A DNA stretch of 25,856 nucleotides from positions 1 through 25,856 of the forward strand of contig CAYXZP010000026.1 in NCBI GenBank assembly GCA_964469485.1, read 5' to 3'. Below are positions 1 through 9,102 of the stretch, piece after piece. The number at the start of each line of letters is the position of its first letter. The stretch's first letter is position 1. The DNA is from CAYXZP01 sp964469485. GTDB lineage: Bacteria; Desulfobacterota; Binatia; UBA1149; CAYXZP01. The notes beneath the pieces were generated by a model, which was not told the DNA's origin, made no database searches, and saw only the letters and a program-made list of their open reading frames with translations. The translations under genes and the position numbers were made by a program.

Positions 1-1
1 G

Positions 2-736
2 AAAAAGGTCGTCGTAATACCCACCTACAACGAGAAGGAGAACCTCGAACGAATTAGTGCGGCGGTGCTCGCGGTCGATTCGGAGAACGAGGTGCTTGTC
101 GTTGACGATAACTCGCCCGATGGGACCGGCGAGATAGCGGACCGCCTGGCGGCCCCTTACCCACGCATCCACGTTCTGCACCGTCCCGGCAAGCAGGGCC
201 TTGGGCCCGCCTACCGGGAGGGATTCGCCCGTGCCCTCGAACTCGGCGCAGACCTCATTGTTCAGATGGACGCCGACTTTTCGCATCCGATTGACGCTTT
301 GCCCCGCTTCTACTCGGCCGTTTCGGATTGCGATGTTGTTCTCGGCTCGCGCTACATCGACGGCATTACTGTGGTCAATTGGCCGATGGGACGGCTGATG
401 CTCAGCTATTTCGGCAACGTCTATGCCAAGAAAGTTCTCGGTGGACTTCCGGTCGAGGACGCCACCGGTGGGTTCAAGTGTTGGAAGCGCGAGGTACTTG
501 AGGCCATAGATCTCGAACGTGTGGGTGCCAACGGATATGGGTTTCAAATCGAGATGAGCTACAGGGCATGGCGTATGGGCTATAGGCTGCGTGAGATTCC
601 GATAATCTTTGCGGACCGCCGTCACGGCACCTCGAAGATGAACAAGAGCATCGCGTTCGAGGCGCTCTTCGTGGTCTGGTGGCTGCGAATACAGGGGGCA
701 CTGGGGCGTCTGGAAAGGAAACAGCCGCGACCGTAA
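2..736 (+). CDS. Polyprenol monophosphomannose synthase-like GT2 glycosyltransferase (5' partial)
   Basis: Family GT2 enzyme of the DPM1-like group. These enzymes move a sugar, usually mannose from GDP-mannose, onto a polyprenyl phosphate at the cytoplasmic face. The frame is open from the first bases of the window and begins KKVVVIPTYNEKENL, which is the normal family N-terminus, so only a few codons and the start lie outside. Visible motifs in order are VVDDNSPDGTG (nucleotide binding), QMDADFSHP with the metal-binding DAD, GSRYIDG, DATGGFKCWKR, GYGFQIEM and a terminal R-HGTSKM. There are no C-terminal membrane helices, as in the soluble single-domain type. The stop TAA shares its last base with the next gene's ATG (TAATG), indicating translational coupling. 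The sugar is inferred from the family. Three GT-C-type proteins in the same window are plausible users of the lipid-linked product. Confidence 0.9.
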   Translation, partial: KKVVVIPTYNEKENLERISAAVLAVDSENEVLVVDDNSPDGTGEIADRLAAPYPRIHVLHRPGKQGLGPAYREGFARALELGADLIVQMDADFSHPIDALPRFYSAVSDCDVVLGSRYIDGITVVNWPMGRLMLSYFGNVYAKKVLGGLPVEDATGGFKCWKREVLEAIDLERVGANGYGFQIEMSYRAWRMGYRLREIPIIFADRRHGTSKMNKSIAFEALFVVWWLRIQGALGRLERKQPRP

Positions 737-1879
737 TGGCAAGGCGTCTACTCGTTCTCAACGAGCGGGACCCCGAGCACCCGCTCGCGGGGGGAGCCGA
801 GACCCACCTGTTCGAAATCTTCAGCCGGCTCGCCGGGCGGGGTTACGAAATAACCCAACTCGCCGCTTCCTTCCGCGGCGGCAGCGCGGAAGAAGAAATC
901 ATGGGCGTGAGGGTCCGGCGGTTGGCCAATCGGTATCTCTACTACGCGTTGGCCCCTTTCATCGCCCGCCGTGAGGCGTCAAGGGGCGGCTACGATGTTG
1001 TTGTCGATGCTCTCAACAAACTGCCGTTCTTCAGTCCGTGGACGACGGGGCTGCCCTGTTTTACCATTGCCCACCACCTGTTCGGCACTACCGCCTTCAG
1101 GCAGGTGTCGTTCCCCGTTGCACTGGTAACCTGGGCCAGCGAGAAGCTCATTCCGCTGGCTTACCGGCGGTCTCCGATGTTGGCTATATCGCCGAGCACG
1201 AAGNNNNNNNNNNATCGCTGCGGGAAACATATGGGTCGTCCCGCCGGGATTGGATTCGGCCATATACCGGCTCGAGGGGGAACTCGGTGGGCGCGAGCCT
1301 CTCGTGGTCTGGGTAGGTCGGCTGGAGCCCTACAAGCGGGTCGATGTCATGATAGAGGCGATGGTTCGGGTTGTCGCCGAGAGGCCGCAGGCCCGTCTCG
1401 TGATTATCGGCGCGGGTTCGGCCCGCGCCGCCCTGGAGGAAACGGTCAAAGCCGCCGGAATCGAGGCTTCCGTCACATTCACCGGTTTCGTGTCCGAAGG
1501 GGAGAAGGTCGATTGGTACCGACGCGCGGCAGCCGTGGTCAATACCTCCGAGAAGGAAGGCTGGGGAATGACCATGATTGAGGGCAATGCCTGCGGGGCG
1601 CCGAGCGTGGCCAGTGATGTTCCCGGCCTGCGCGATTCGGTTCGCGACGGCGAGACGGGGCTGGTTGTGCCTTACGGCGATTCCGGGGCCCTTGCGGCGG
1701 CGCTCTTTCGCATCCTGGGCGACGAGACCTTTAGCCGGGCACTCGCCGATGAAGGTCTGCGTTGGGCCGCCCGCTTCTCTTGGGACGCGGTGGCCGGGGA
1801 CGCTGCGCGCCTGATTGAGGAGGCGATTAGTCCGGGTGCCGAGCCGGTACGGTTGACGGCATCGCCGTTCGAGGGGTGA
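736..1879 (+). CDS. GT4-family glycosyltransferase (interrupted by an assembly gap)
   Basis: Retaining GT4 glycosyltransferase with a two-domain GT-B fold, expected to add a sugar from a nucleotide donor to a lipid-linked glycan in the cytoplasm. The N-terminal half carries the acceptor-domain signature LAGGAETHLFEI near residue 17 and ends in AISPSTK just before ten N. After the N the frame changes but the sense continues as NIWVVPPGLD, then VVWVGRLEPYKRVD and the donor-site EKEGWGMTMIEGNACG (the EX7E pair), then GLVVPYGD. Both halves therefore belong to one gene of about 385 residues. The frame change is explained if the true gap is a multiple of three. The start ATG at 736 overlaps the upstream stop by one base; a longer frame opening upstream would lie inside the preceding gene. 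The TGA stop sits within the GTGA at 1876. Confidence 0.88.
1204..1213. other. Assembly gap (ten N) inside the GT4 gene
   Basis: Ten N of unknown true length. The reading frame before (codon ending at 1203) and after (codon starting at 1214) join in one protein only if the missing length is a multiple of three. Family comparison from memory suggests that roughly 8-10 residues are missing between SPSTK and the VVPPG motif. Confidence 0.95.
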
Positions 1880-1884
1880 GCGCT

Positions 1885-4260
1885 ATGCCGGGCCATATCG
1901 TCGGCCGGGCCGCGGTCTTTTGCGTCTCGCTCCTCTATTTTCTCCTCCTGCGTGACTACGGGTTCCAGGTCGAGGACGAGGGGACCCTGCTGTTCCAGAT
2001 ATCGCGTGTTCTCGAAGGCCAGCGCCCATACATAGATTTCCATACGGGATATGCCCCGGGCTACTGGGCGCTTGCATCTTTCTTGCTTGAGTCCGTAGGC
2101 CGCGACGTCAACGCGCTAAGAACGGTACTTGCTCTTGTCAACGCATCGACCGTGCTGCTCATCTACGAGATCGCCGGCCGGGGTGTGGGGCCCTGGTTGG
2201 CCGTTCTGCCCGCCTTGGGTTGGGCCGCTTTCATCCCGGTGGCCATCGGTGATTTTGCCTCTTTCAACGTTCCGTACCCGGCCTGGTTCGCGACCCTGGC
2301 CTGGGTGGTCGTGGCTATGGCAATGCTGCTGTGGGCGCGTTCGGGTGCAACCGGTGCGCTGCTGGTCACCGGGCTAGCTTCGGCACTGGCCTTCTCGGTC
2401 AAACCTAACGCGGGAGCCTATTCGCTGGCCGCTTCTGCCTGGATCGTGTCCTCGCTGGCTCCCCGCAACGGGGGTCTGGACCGTACGGCAGCGGCAATGG
2501 CCGGTGCCTTCATGGCGCTAGGCATCTGGGCCGGTTTCGGTTTCCCGCTGTGGGGAGTCGATGCGGCCGTCCATTTGCCCGTAGTGCTGGCCTTGGCCTG
2601 CCTGTGGACATGGTTTCCCGCCACCGGAGTTGTCCGGCCGCAGGGGAAACGGGTAACGGTGTCGCTGGCGCTTCTCGGAGCGGCCTTTCTCATACCGACC
2701 GCGATGTGGGTCTATCCCCTTCTGCTGCATCTTGGTCTCGAGCGCTTCCTCTCCGAGGTTCTCTTTCTCGCTTCTGAGGCTGCCGAGATTTATCACGCGC
2801 CGCATCCTGCTCCCGAGTTCTGGGGAACCGTCGTCGCGGTGGGGGCTCTGGTGGTCGGTGTGGTTGGACATCTACTGCGTACGGGCTTCCTGGGGCTACG
2901 GTCAGTCCTCCTCGCGGCCGTCGGCTTGCTGCTCGCGGCCCTCGGTTATCTTCGGGCCACGGCGCTCATGCCCGAGGGCTTTTCCCTGTCGGTGTCCTTG
3001 CAACTCGAGAATGCCGCGTTCTTGATTGTGCCCGCGACGCATATTGCGGCCATCATGTACCTTCACGTCGCCCGCCGTGGTCGTGGCTCGCGCAGCACGC
3101 GACTTTGGCTCTACGTCGTCACCCCGCTGGCCGCGGGCATGTATCTGCAACTCTATCCGCGCACCGACTTCATGCACCTTCTCATCTCGGTGCCGCTGGC
3201 CGCCGTGGTGGCCACCGCAATGCTGCGAAGAGTTATGGCATGGTGGGCTGGTGCGATAGGAGAGCGGGGCGGTCTTATCGTGGGCACCGGGGTGGCCGCG
3301 GTGGCCCTGCTGGCGGTCGTATTGCGTGTGTCGCCGGTTCTCGGTCCCGCCATGTTGGCGGCCGCCGAACGTGACCGGATACGCATTGCCGAAGGTCTCG
3401 AGGTCTGGCTCGAACCAGAGGCGAGCGACGACCTGCGGGCCCTCGCCAGGACCGTGGCATACCTGGAGCGCCACACCGGCCCCGGCGAGCCGGTAATGGC
3501 TTTTCCCGCCCTCGGTGCCGTGCTGTTCGGGGCGAGGCTTACCAATCCCACCGCCCACGATTACTGGTATGCGGGTTTTCCGGACCGCGGTGCAGAGGCC
3601 GAGCAGCTCGAACGGTTAAGGGTCCTTGCACCACGCTACGTGGTGACGCTCAACGACGGTTGGACCTGGTTCATGGACTCGCCGCCCTATTTCATGGAAC
3701 TGCGAGACCACGCGGTCGCCCACTACAGATTGGAGGCCCGCATGGGACGCTATGACGTTCTGGGGCACAAGGACCAAGGGGTTGAGCGTGAAAGGGTGTT
3801 ATGGGCGCCCCCGGAGGCAGGCACTAGCGTGCTCCAGCACGTCAATGCCAGACGCCGGCAGGCCGTGCGCAGGTGGATGGCGGTCCTGGCGCCGGCCGAG
3901 GCCCGGGAGGCCACGATGCCTCCGGGTGCCGGTGACGCCTTGCTGCTTTTACGCGCCTTGCGCGACGGAGGAGACCTGCGCGCGCTCGGCTGGCTGACCC
4001 GCGGCCTAGCCGACCCCGACCCCCGCGTGGGCAAAGAGGCCTTGTGTGCAACCGAGAGGGTCGTGGCCAGGTACTCGGCCGCGAAACACCGTTGGGCGAA
4101 CGACCTCGACGCGACAAGCTATTTCGAATACCTTGGGCCACACGTCGAGGCGGCGGTCGAACTGGTGTCTCGTCGTATCGCACAATACGGTATCTGCCAG
4201 CGCGACGTGGCTGAGGAACTCAGGCGCGCCTTGACCGAGGTCAGCGCGCCCTGGGACTGA
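1885..4260 (+). CDS. GT-C-like multi-spanning membrane glycosyltransferase with helical C-terminal extension (paralogue of 10625-13816)
   Basis: Predicted inner-membrane protein of 791 residues. After TM1 the first external loop holds EDEG at residues 30-33 followed by GQRPYID, the acidic-loop layout of GT39/PMT_2-type GT-C enzymes that use polyprenyl-phosphate sugars. Many hydrophobic segments follow up to about residue 490. A soluble, probably external domain then contains NPTAHDYW and GRYDVLGH. From about residue 650 the sequence is charged, amphipathic and helical (LLRALRDGGDLRALG, then DPDPRVGKEALCATE), resembling short HEAT-type repeats. Co-linear motifs with the 1063-residue protein at 10625 show that they are paralogues. 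ATG 1885 is preferred because GAGGGG lies 8 bases upstream and it places EDEG at exactly the same residue as in the paralogue. GTG 1876, overlapping the previous stop, is an alternative. Donor and acceptor are unknown. Confidence 0.8.
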   Translation: MPGHIVGRAAVFCVSLLYFLLLRDYGFQVEDEGTLLFQISRVLEGQRPYIDFHTGYAPGYWALASFLLESVGRDVNALRTVLALVNASTVLLIYEIAGRGVGPWLAVLPALGWAAFIPVAIGDFASFNVPYPAWFATLAWVVVAMAMLLWARSGATGALLVTGLASALAFSVKPNAGAYSLAASAWIVSSLAPRNGGLDRTAAAMAGAFMALGIWAGFGFPLWGVDAAVHLPVVLALACLWTWFPATGVVRPQGKRVTVSLALLGAAFLIPTAMWVYPLLLHLGLERFLSEVLFLASEAAEIYHAPHPAPEFWGTVVAVGALVVGVVGHLLRTGFLGLRSVLLAAVGLLLAALGYLRATALMPEGFSLSVSLQLENAAFLIVPATHIAAIMYLHVARRGRGSRSTRLWLYVVTPLAAGMYLQLYPRTDFMHLLISVPLAAVVATAMLRRVMAWWAGAIGERGGLIVGTGVAAVALLAVVLRVSPVLGPAMLAAAERDRIRIAEGLEVWLEPEASDDLRALARTVAYLERHTGPGEPVMAFPALGAVLFGARLTNPTAHDYWYAGFPDRGAEAEQLERLRVLAPRYVVTLNDGWTWFMDSPPYFMELRDHAVAHYRLEARMGRYDVLGHKDQGVERERVLWAPPEAGTSVLQHVNARRRQAVRRWMAVLAPAEAREATMPPGAGDALLLLRALRDGGDLRALGWLTRGLADPDPRVGKEALCATERVVARYSAAKHRWANDLDATSYFEYLGPHVEAAVELVSRRIAQYGICQRDVAEELRRALTEVSAPWD

Positions 4261-4268
4261 CGGGATTG

Positions 4269-5044
4269 ATGTCTAGTTTTACCGGCGAGAGGCCAGGATG
4301 GGGCAAGGATTTCGAGTATGACGAGTCTCGTCATCTTGCCGCTTATGTCTATGCGCGTGGCCTGGCCTCAGGGCTCGATGTCTTGGATGCCGGCTGTGGA
4401 GAGGGTTTCGGGACCAGGCACTTGGTCGAGGCGGCCCGCAGCGTGACCGGCGTCGACTATTCGGCCGATGCCGTGGCGGCGTGCCGGCGGACCTGGCAGG
4501 CGGCCAATCTCAGTTTCCGACAACTCGACCTAACCACGCCCGCCGGGTTCGATGAGCTTTTCGACCTGGTACTCAACTTCCAGGTCCTGGAACACATCGA
4601 GGACCCGTTGCCCTTCCTGGCGGGCCTGCGGGAACGGCTGCGCCCCGGAGGCACCCTTATGTTGACGACCCCGAACCGGCTCATGTCGTTCTCGGAGAAT
4701 CCGTATCACGTTCGCGAATATACCGCCGAGGAACTTGCCTCGTTGCTCCGCTCGACGTTCGGGCAGGTCGNNNNNNNNNNGGCATGCACGGTAACGACAC
4801 GGTCTCTGCCGCCGACGGCAAACGGGAGCGTGCGGTCACGCGGATACTGAAGCTCGACCCCTTGGGCATTCGCAACATACTGCCATCCTGGCTTGTCAAC
4901 GCAGCCTTCGCCAGGTTGGCCCTGCTGGTCCGGCGTTCGGCCAACAAGGCCGGGCCGGGGGTGAACATAGTACCCGAAGATTTTAGCGTCAGTGCCGACC
5001 ATACCGATGGGGCCTTGGATCTGGTGGCTCTCTGCAGGCACTGA
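4269..5044 (+). CDS. Class I SAM-dependent methyltransferase (interrupted by an assembly gap)
   Basis: Methyltransf_11-type enzyme predicted to transfer a methyl group from S-adenosylmethionine, probably to a sugar or lipid-linked glycan given the neighbours. It begins MSSFTGERPGW and shows SAM motif I VLDAGCGEG near residues 38-46, the acidic end of strand 2 in VTGVDYS, then VLNFQVLEHIEDP, LRPGGTLMLTTPNR and YHVREYT. After the gap the frame shifts and resumes with GMHGNDTV and a basic helical tail, KLDPLGIRNILPSW, typical of such proteins. The two parts join if the missing length is 2 modulo 3, so only a few residues are likely lost. The ATG follows the previous stop by 8 bp. The substrate is not deducible. 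Confidence 0.85.
4771..4780. other. Assembly gap (ten N) inside the methyltransferase gene
   Basis: Ten N. The frame at 4770 (first base of a codon) and the frame starting at 4781 join if the true length is 2 modulo 3. The sequence FGQV before and GMHGNDTV after suggests that only about three residues are missing. Confidence 0.95.
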
Positions 5045-5085
5045 GCGACAACACCGGCCAGCTGGCCAGAGGGGCCGGTTGGGGG

Positions 5086-6483
5086 ATGCTTGCCCAGGGA
5101 ATCGACAAGGTTCTCCCTGTTGCCATCCTGCTTTACCTGGCGCGTGGCCTAGGCGCCGGGGAATTCGGCATCTACAGCTTCGTTATCGCCTACCTGGCCT
5201 TTTTCCAGATAGCCGCCGAGTACAGCCTCGATACCGTACTGGTCCGCACCATGAGCCAGCGGCCGCGCGCGCGCGCCGCGATCTTCCAGGCGGGACTGGG
5301 TCTAAAGATCGCAGCCGCAGTACTGGCCGCTGTTCTGGCCTGTGTTCTTGCGGGTGCGGTTTCGGGAGGACAGGTTCCGCTCGGCCTCATGGTCCTGGCC
5401 TCACTGGGCATGGTGACCGGCATGGGGGCGGCCTACCGGTCCTTGTTCCGTTCCACTCTCGAGATTCGCTGGGTGTTCGCCATAGCGCTGGTGCGGGCGG
5501 TGCTTCTTGCCTCGGCCGTTGTGGTGGCCGTGGCCGTAGCGCCCGGCTTGCACGCAATCTTTGCGGCCATGGCGATAGCCAACGTTTGCGCCTTTGTGGC
5601 GATTGCGGTGGCGGCGTCCTCCCGGGTGGGTCCGGCGGCGGTGGTTGACCTCGCTTTGTGGACCGAACTCATCCGGGGCGCGCTTCCGCTTGCCGGCAAC
5701 GCTTTTGCGCTTACCGTGAGCCTGCGTGCAGGCCAGGTGCTGCTCATGTCCATGCGCGGACCTGTCGAAGTTGGTCTTTTGAGTGCGGCTTCGCGGGTAA
5801 TAGAGGCCTTCACTTTCCTGCCCGAGGCACTGATGATTAGCGTCTACCCTCTGATGGCAGGTCTGGCCCCGAGCGACGCGTTGCGGTTGCGACAGACGGC
5901 ACAGACCTCGTCAAGATACTTGGTCGCGGCAGTAGGCTTTCCCGTCATCCTTTGCCTGGTGGCGGGTCGTGAAATCATGGCGCTGCTTTACGGCGACGGT
6001 TTCTCGCAGGCCGGTCCCGTGCTTTCGCTGCTTTCGGTCATGGCGCTTCTCAGCGCTACCGGCACGGTAATCCTCAACCTTCTGGTTGCCGCGCACCGAG
6101 AACGCACCCTGTACCGGAATACGATGGTTTTCGCCGTCGCCAACGTGCTGCTTTGTCTGTTGCTTATTCCAGAATCGGGTTACGCTGGGGCGGCGTTTGC
6201 GATGGTGGTCACCAGCGCGGCATCGCAGCTTGCCCTGGCCCTGTTGCCTGCTACCCGTGACTTCGTCCGCCCCTGCCTGCGTTCGGCGCTCGGTGGGTTC
6301 GCGGCCGTCGGCTTGGCATATGTCGCAACCCTCTACCCGGCGCTCGGGCTTCCATTGCGCCTCACGGCCGGTGCCGTCGTATACTTTGCCGCGCTGTTCG
6401 TCTTTCGGGTGATCGACCGTACGGAGCTTTCGCGATTGGGGTCGGCGGCGATATTCCACAGCGGGAGCCGCCCCGATGAGTGA
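5086..6483 (+). CDS. Polysaccharide flippase, Wzx/MurJ-like (MOP superfamily)
   Basis: Polytopic protein of 465 residues, the usual length for Wzx-type lipid-linked oligosaccharide flippases, with about twelve or more hydrophobic segments across its whole length. Family features are the N-terminal LLYLARGLGAGEFGIYSF followed by AYLAFFQIAAEYSLDTVLVR, the central LPLAGNAFALTVSLRAGQVLL, the ALMISVYPLMAGL segment, and VILCLVAGREIMALLYGDGF. It is expected to move the product of the flanking glycosyltransferases to the outer face. ATG 5086 is the first standard start, but the family-like N-terminus LARGAGWG is open upstream to a CTG at 5041 that overlaps the previous TGA (CTGA), so the protein may begin 15 residues earlier. 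The 3' end overlaps the next gene by 8 bp in ATGAGTGA. Confidence 0.85.
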   Translation: MLAQGIDKVLPVAILLYLARGLGAGEFGIYSFVIAYLAFFQIAAEYSLDTVLVRTMSQRPRARAAIFQAGLGLKIAAAVLAAVLACVLAGAVSGGQVPLGLMVLASLGMVTGMGAAYRSLFRSTLEIRWVFAIALVRAVLLASAVVVAVAVAPGLHAIFAAMAIANVCAFVAIAVAASSRVGPAAVVDLALWTELIRGALPLAGNAFALTVSLRAGQVLLMSMRGPVEVGLLSAASRVIEAFTFLPEALMISVYPLMAGLAPSDALRLRQTAQTSSRYLVAAVGFPVILCLVAGREIMALLYGDGFSQAGPVLSLLSVMALLSATGTVILNLLVAAHRERTLYRNTMVFAVANVLLCLLLIPESGYAGAAFAMVVTSAASQLALALLPATRDFVRPCLRSALGGFAAVGLAYVATLYPALGLPLRLTAGAVVYFAALFVFRVIDRTELSRLGSAAIFHSGSRPDE

Positions 6484-7369
6484 CCGGACCTGCAATCTTT
6501 GCGGCTCGACTGACACACGCGGTTACCATGTGCAGTCCTACCGGGAGCTGTTCCGTTGTCGCAACTGTGGGTTGGTATACGCGGACCCGCTCCCAACTAA
6601 CGAGGAGAAGCACGAGACCGAGAGGTTGGCCTACGAGGGCGAGGTGCTTCCCGAGACCGCCGAGTTCTTCCGCAACTGCAGCCGGGACTACAAGCCGGAT
6701 GCCGTTATTCACGGGTTCGGCGCGATGCTCGAGTGGATTGAGACCGTATGCGAGCCCGGCAGGATTCTCGATGTCGGGGCCGGCACCGGGGTGTTCCTTC
6801 ATTTGGCCAGAGAACGAGGTTGGGAACCCCACGGCATAGACATCTGCGACCTGAGCGCGGAGAAGGCCGCCCATGAGTTCAGCATAGATGTGCAGGTCGG
6901 CGATTTTATGCAGAGCGACCTGACGCCGGAGAGTTTCGACTGCATCACGATGCTCGACGTGCTAGAGCACTGCCTGGATCCCACCGCCTTTCTCGCGCGG
7001 GCGCGGTCACTGTTGCGCCCCGGGGGCGTGCTGTTCGTTGCCGTCCCCAATCAACGCTCGTTGCTGACGGTCTTGTTGGACCGCTACATATGGTTGGGTG
7101 GCCCGGGCGCCGATTGGTTTCTGGACCGCCTCTACGTCTCGCCGCACCTTTATTACTTCAATCCACGGCTTCTGGCAGAGGCCATCCGGAGGGCCGGCAT
7201 GGAGACCATCGGGGTGCGCGGCGGAAACGTATATCTGGGCCGTTACCGCTTGCCGTTCTGGATGCGGACCGTACTGGCCCTGGTATTGCAGACCGGGAGC
7301 CTTGTCGGGATGAGTGCGCGCGTAATGGTTCTGGCCCGCAACCCTAGTTCTTCTCGCGCTCGAGGATGA
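6476..7369 (+). CDS. Zinc-binding class I SAM-dependent methyltransferase
   Basis: Protein of 297 residues with an N-terminal zinc knuckle, CNLCG at residues 6-10 and CRNCG at 28-32 followed by LVYADPLP. A Methyltransf_23-type domain follows: SAM motif I DVGAGTG at 99-105, GIDICDLS, ITMLDVLEHCLDP and LLRPGGVLFVAVPN. This architecture is common in O-antigen and capsule clusters, where it methylates sugars or acts as a C-methyltransferase. The start ATG overlaps the flippase stop by 8 bp, so it is coupled to that gene. A hydrophobic stretch near the C-terminus (MRTVLALVLQTGSLVGM) may contact the membrane. The last 26 bp overlap the 3' end of the convergent gene on the opposite strand. The exact substrate is unknown. 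Confidence 0.86.
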   Translation: MSDRTCNLCGSTDTRGYHVQSYRELFRCRNCGLVYADPLPTNEEKHETERLAYEGEVLPETAEFFRNCSRDYKPDAVIHGFGAMLEWIETVCEPGRILDVGAGTGVFLHLARERGWEPHGIDICDLSAEKAAHEFSIDVQVGDFMQSDLTPESFDCITMLDVLEHCLDPTAFLARARSLLRPGGVLFVAVPNQRSLLTVLLDRYIWLGGPGADWFLDRLYVSPHLYYFNPRLLAEAIRRAGMETIGVRGGNVYLGRYRLPFWMRTVLALVLQTGSLVGMSARVMVLARNPSSSRARG

Positions 7370-8993
7370 ACACGGCCCCCGAGCCCGGCGGCAGCCAGCG
7401 ACGGTAGTCGATGCGGTATTTTACGCCATAGCCGTCGAGCGGGCGGAAACTGGCGACGTAACGGTCATCGACGACCCACCACCAACTCTTTAGCTCCGCA
7501 GCTTGCCCGATACGCGCCGTTTCCTTGTTCGGCCAGCGGTCGAGTTCCCTGGCCAGCCGCCAGCCGTTGAATTCCATGCCTCCGTCTATCTCCCGGGCGG
7601 TCACGCCGGTGGCCTCGAGTTTGGCCAGGCCATGCCAGCGGGCGCGGTTCCAGGCCATGTAGTCGTGCGTGCCGGCCACCGCGTAGAATGCCATCAGGGC
7701 CGCCAACGCCGCCGCCCCGCTGCCGAGCCGCAGCCCAGCGTGTGGGGCCAGCAGCGCGGCCAATGCAAAGGGCAGTACGGGAAGAAGGTAGCGGTCGAAG
7801 TAGAAACCGGCGTGCAGTAAAGAGCCCGCGAACAACAACAAGGCCGCCAGCGCGACGAAACACCTGCCCGGGTCACGATCGAGCTGGCCGCCGCTATTTA
7901 TCGCGGCCGAGACCAGGACCGCAGCGCCCGTGGTTGCCATTAACGTCAAGACCAGCGCGAAGGCCCCGCCGAGCTGCGTGGGCGGTGGAAGGCCGAGGAA
8001 TTGCGTATCGCGTAGTGAGCTTGCCCCGAGTCCGAGGTCGTAGATTAGATTGGTGAGGTAGGGCATGAGCGCGCCTTCGCGCAGGTAGAGGAACAGGGCT
8101 GTGGCACCGAGAACAAATATGGCCACGGTGGCGTGGGAACGTTCACGCCGCCCGGCTGTTCCGGCCAGCGCCACAGCCAGGGGAAACAGCAGGAGGCCCA
8201 GGTATTCGATGCCGCGGAAGGCCGAGTTGGCTAGTTCGAGGAAGGAGGCGGCTCCGAGTTCGGCGACCTTGTTCTCGAGTCCTGCCGGTGCGCCGTGGCG
8301 ACCGAAGAGCCACAGGTTGAACAGAACGAAGACGATTGCCGGTAGCGCACCCGAGGCTGCGGCCAATTTGAGACGTGCCGGCCATGGTCGGTCTTTGTAA
8401 ACGACGAGAGCTGTGAGCGCGGCGGCGGCGGCGACGAAGATGCCGTGCTGACGTACCAGCAGCGAGGCTGCGCAGAGCAGGGCGGCTGTCATCAGGACCA
8501 TGGAACTTTGCCGGTGCAGTCCGCGGACGTAGAGGCAGCCGGCTCCCAGGGCCAGGGCGGTGAAGGGAAGGTCGGTCATGAAGGTAAAGGAGAGGTTCAC
8601 GAACAGCGGGTTGAGCCCGAACAGCACCATGGCAAGTGCCGCTGCCTTGCCGCGTACGCCCAGTTGCCCGAGCAGTACGCCGAAACAGACCACTGCAACG
8701 AGGGCCAGGGCCAGCGTCGAGTAGCGAAGGGCCTCGAAGGAGAATCCCGTCAGCTTGCATACGAGCGCGCCGTAGGCGGCTTGGAAGACCAGGCTTGCCC
8801 CCGTCCAGGGGAGGAACTCCAGAACTCCGTCCTCACAGAGCTGCTTGGTCGTGTGGGCGTAGGACCAGTCGTCGCTGAGGGGAAAATCTCCGCCGGGGCC
8901 GACCAGAACGACCACCGTCACGGCGCAGGCGAGGACCGAAGCCACCCAGGCGGCTTTGGCCCCATAACCGTTCGCTGTGCCGACCGTTCCCAC
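7344..8993 (-). CDS. GT39-like GT-C membrane glycosyltransferase
   Basis: Hydrophobic protein of 549 residues with about ten or more predicted membrane segments. The first external loop has FPLSDDWSYA with D41 and D42, and a second motif, FTFMTDLPF with D141, matches the acidic loop pattern of PMT_2/GT39-type GT-C transferases that use polyprenyl-phosphate sugars. A short soluble C-terminal domain follows (AELKSWWWVVDDRYV). It is not closely similar to the two HEAT-tailed GT-C proteins in the window and lacks their EDEG motif and long tail. The start is GTG 8993 with GGGAG about 12 bases upstream. It is divergent from the sulfatase-like gene at 9103 and convergent with the methyltransferase, overlapping it by 26 bp. 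Its function as a lipid-linked sugar transferase is inferred. Confidence 0.78.
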   Translation of the reverse strand: MGTVGTANGYGAKAAWVASVLACAVTVVVLVGPGGDFPLSDDWSYAHTTKQLCEDGVLEFLPWTGASLVFQAAYGALVCKLTGFSFEALRYSTLALALVAVVCFGVLLGQLGVRGKAAALAMVLFGLNPLFVNLSFTFMTDLPFTALALGAGCLYVRGLHRQSSMVLMTAALLCAASLLVRQHGIFVAAAAALTALVVYKDRPWPARLKLAAASGALPAIVFVLFNLWLFGRHGAPAGLENKVAELGAASFLELANSAFRGIEYLGLLLFPLAVALAGTAGRRERSHATVAIFVLGATALFLYLREGALMPYLTNLIYDLGLGASSLRDTQFLGLPPPTQLGGAFALVLTLMATTGAAVLVSAAINSGGQLDRDPGRCFVALAALLLFAGSLLHAGFYFDRYLLPVLPFALAALLAPHAGLRLGSGAAALAALMAFYAVAGTHDYMAWNRARWHGLAKLEATGVTAREIDGGMEFNGWRLARELDRWPNKETARIGQAAELKSWWWVVDDRYVASFRPLDGYGVKYRIDYRRWLPPGSGAVFILEREKN

Positions 8994-9102
8994 CGTCTGG
9001 TTAAGCTCCCTGGGCGAATTCTATCATGCCGGTTGCCGCGCGTTGCACGCCGCGCTTTGCTTGAGATATTATCCCCACGACGACTCCTTCCAGTTTGTCG
9101 GT
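8994..9102. promoter_or_regulatory. Divergent promoter region
   Basis: This 109-bp gap separates two divergent gene starts and must hold promoters for both. For the plus strand, TTGCAC (9043-9048) and TATTAT (9067-9072) are 18 bp apart and would give a leader of about 24 bases before ATG 9103. For the minus strand, TAGAAT (complement of 9018-9023) is a good -10 with no clear -35, giving a leader of about 18 bases before GTG 8993. The assignment is by eye only. Confidence 0.35.

Noticed and set aside
1204..1280. Apparent frameshift in the GT4 gene
   Set aside because: The frame change coincides exactly with ten placeholder N, and both halves carry complementary parts of one GT4 fold. A gap of a multiple of three bases removes the shift.
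8977..9102. Upstream start for the sulfatase-like gene at 8977
   Set aside because: It would add 42 residues with no family similarity, cross the divergent promoter region and overlap the start of the opposite gene. ATG 9103 directly precedes the anchor helix.
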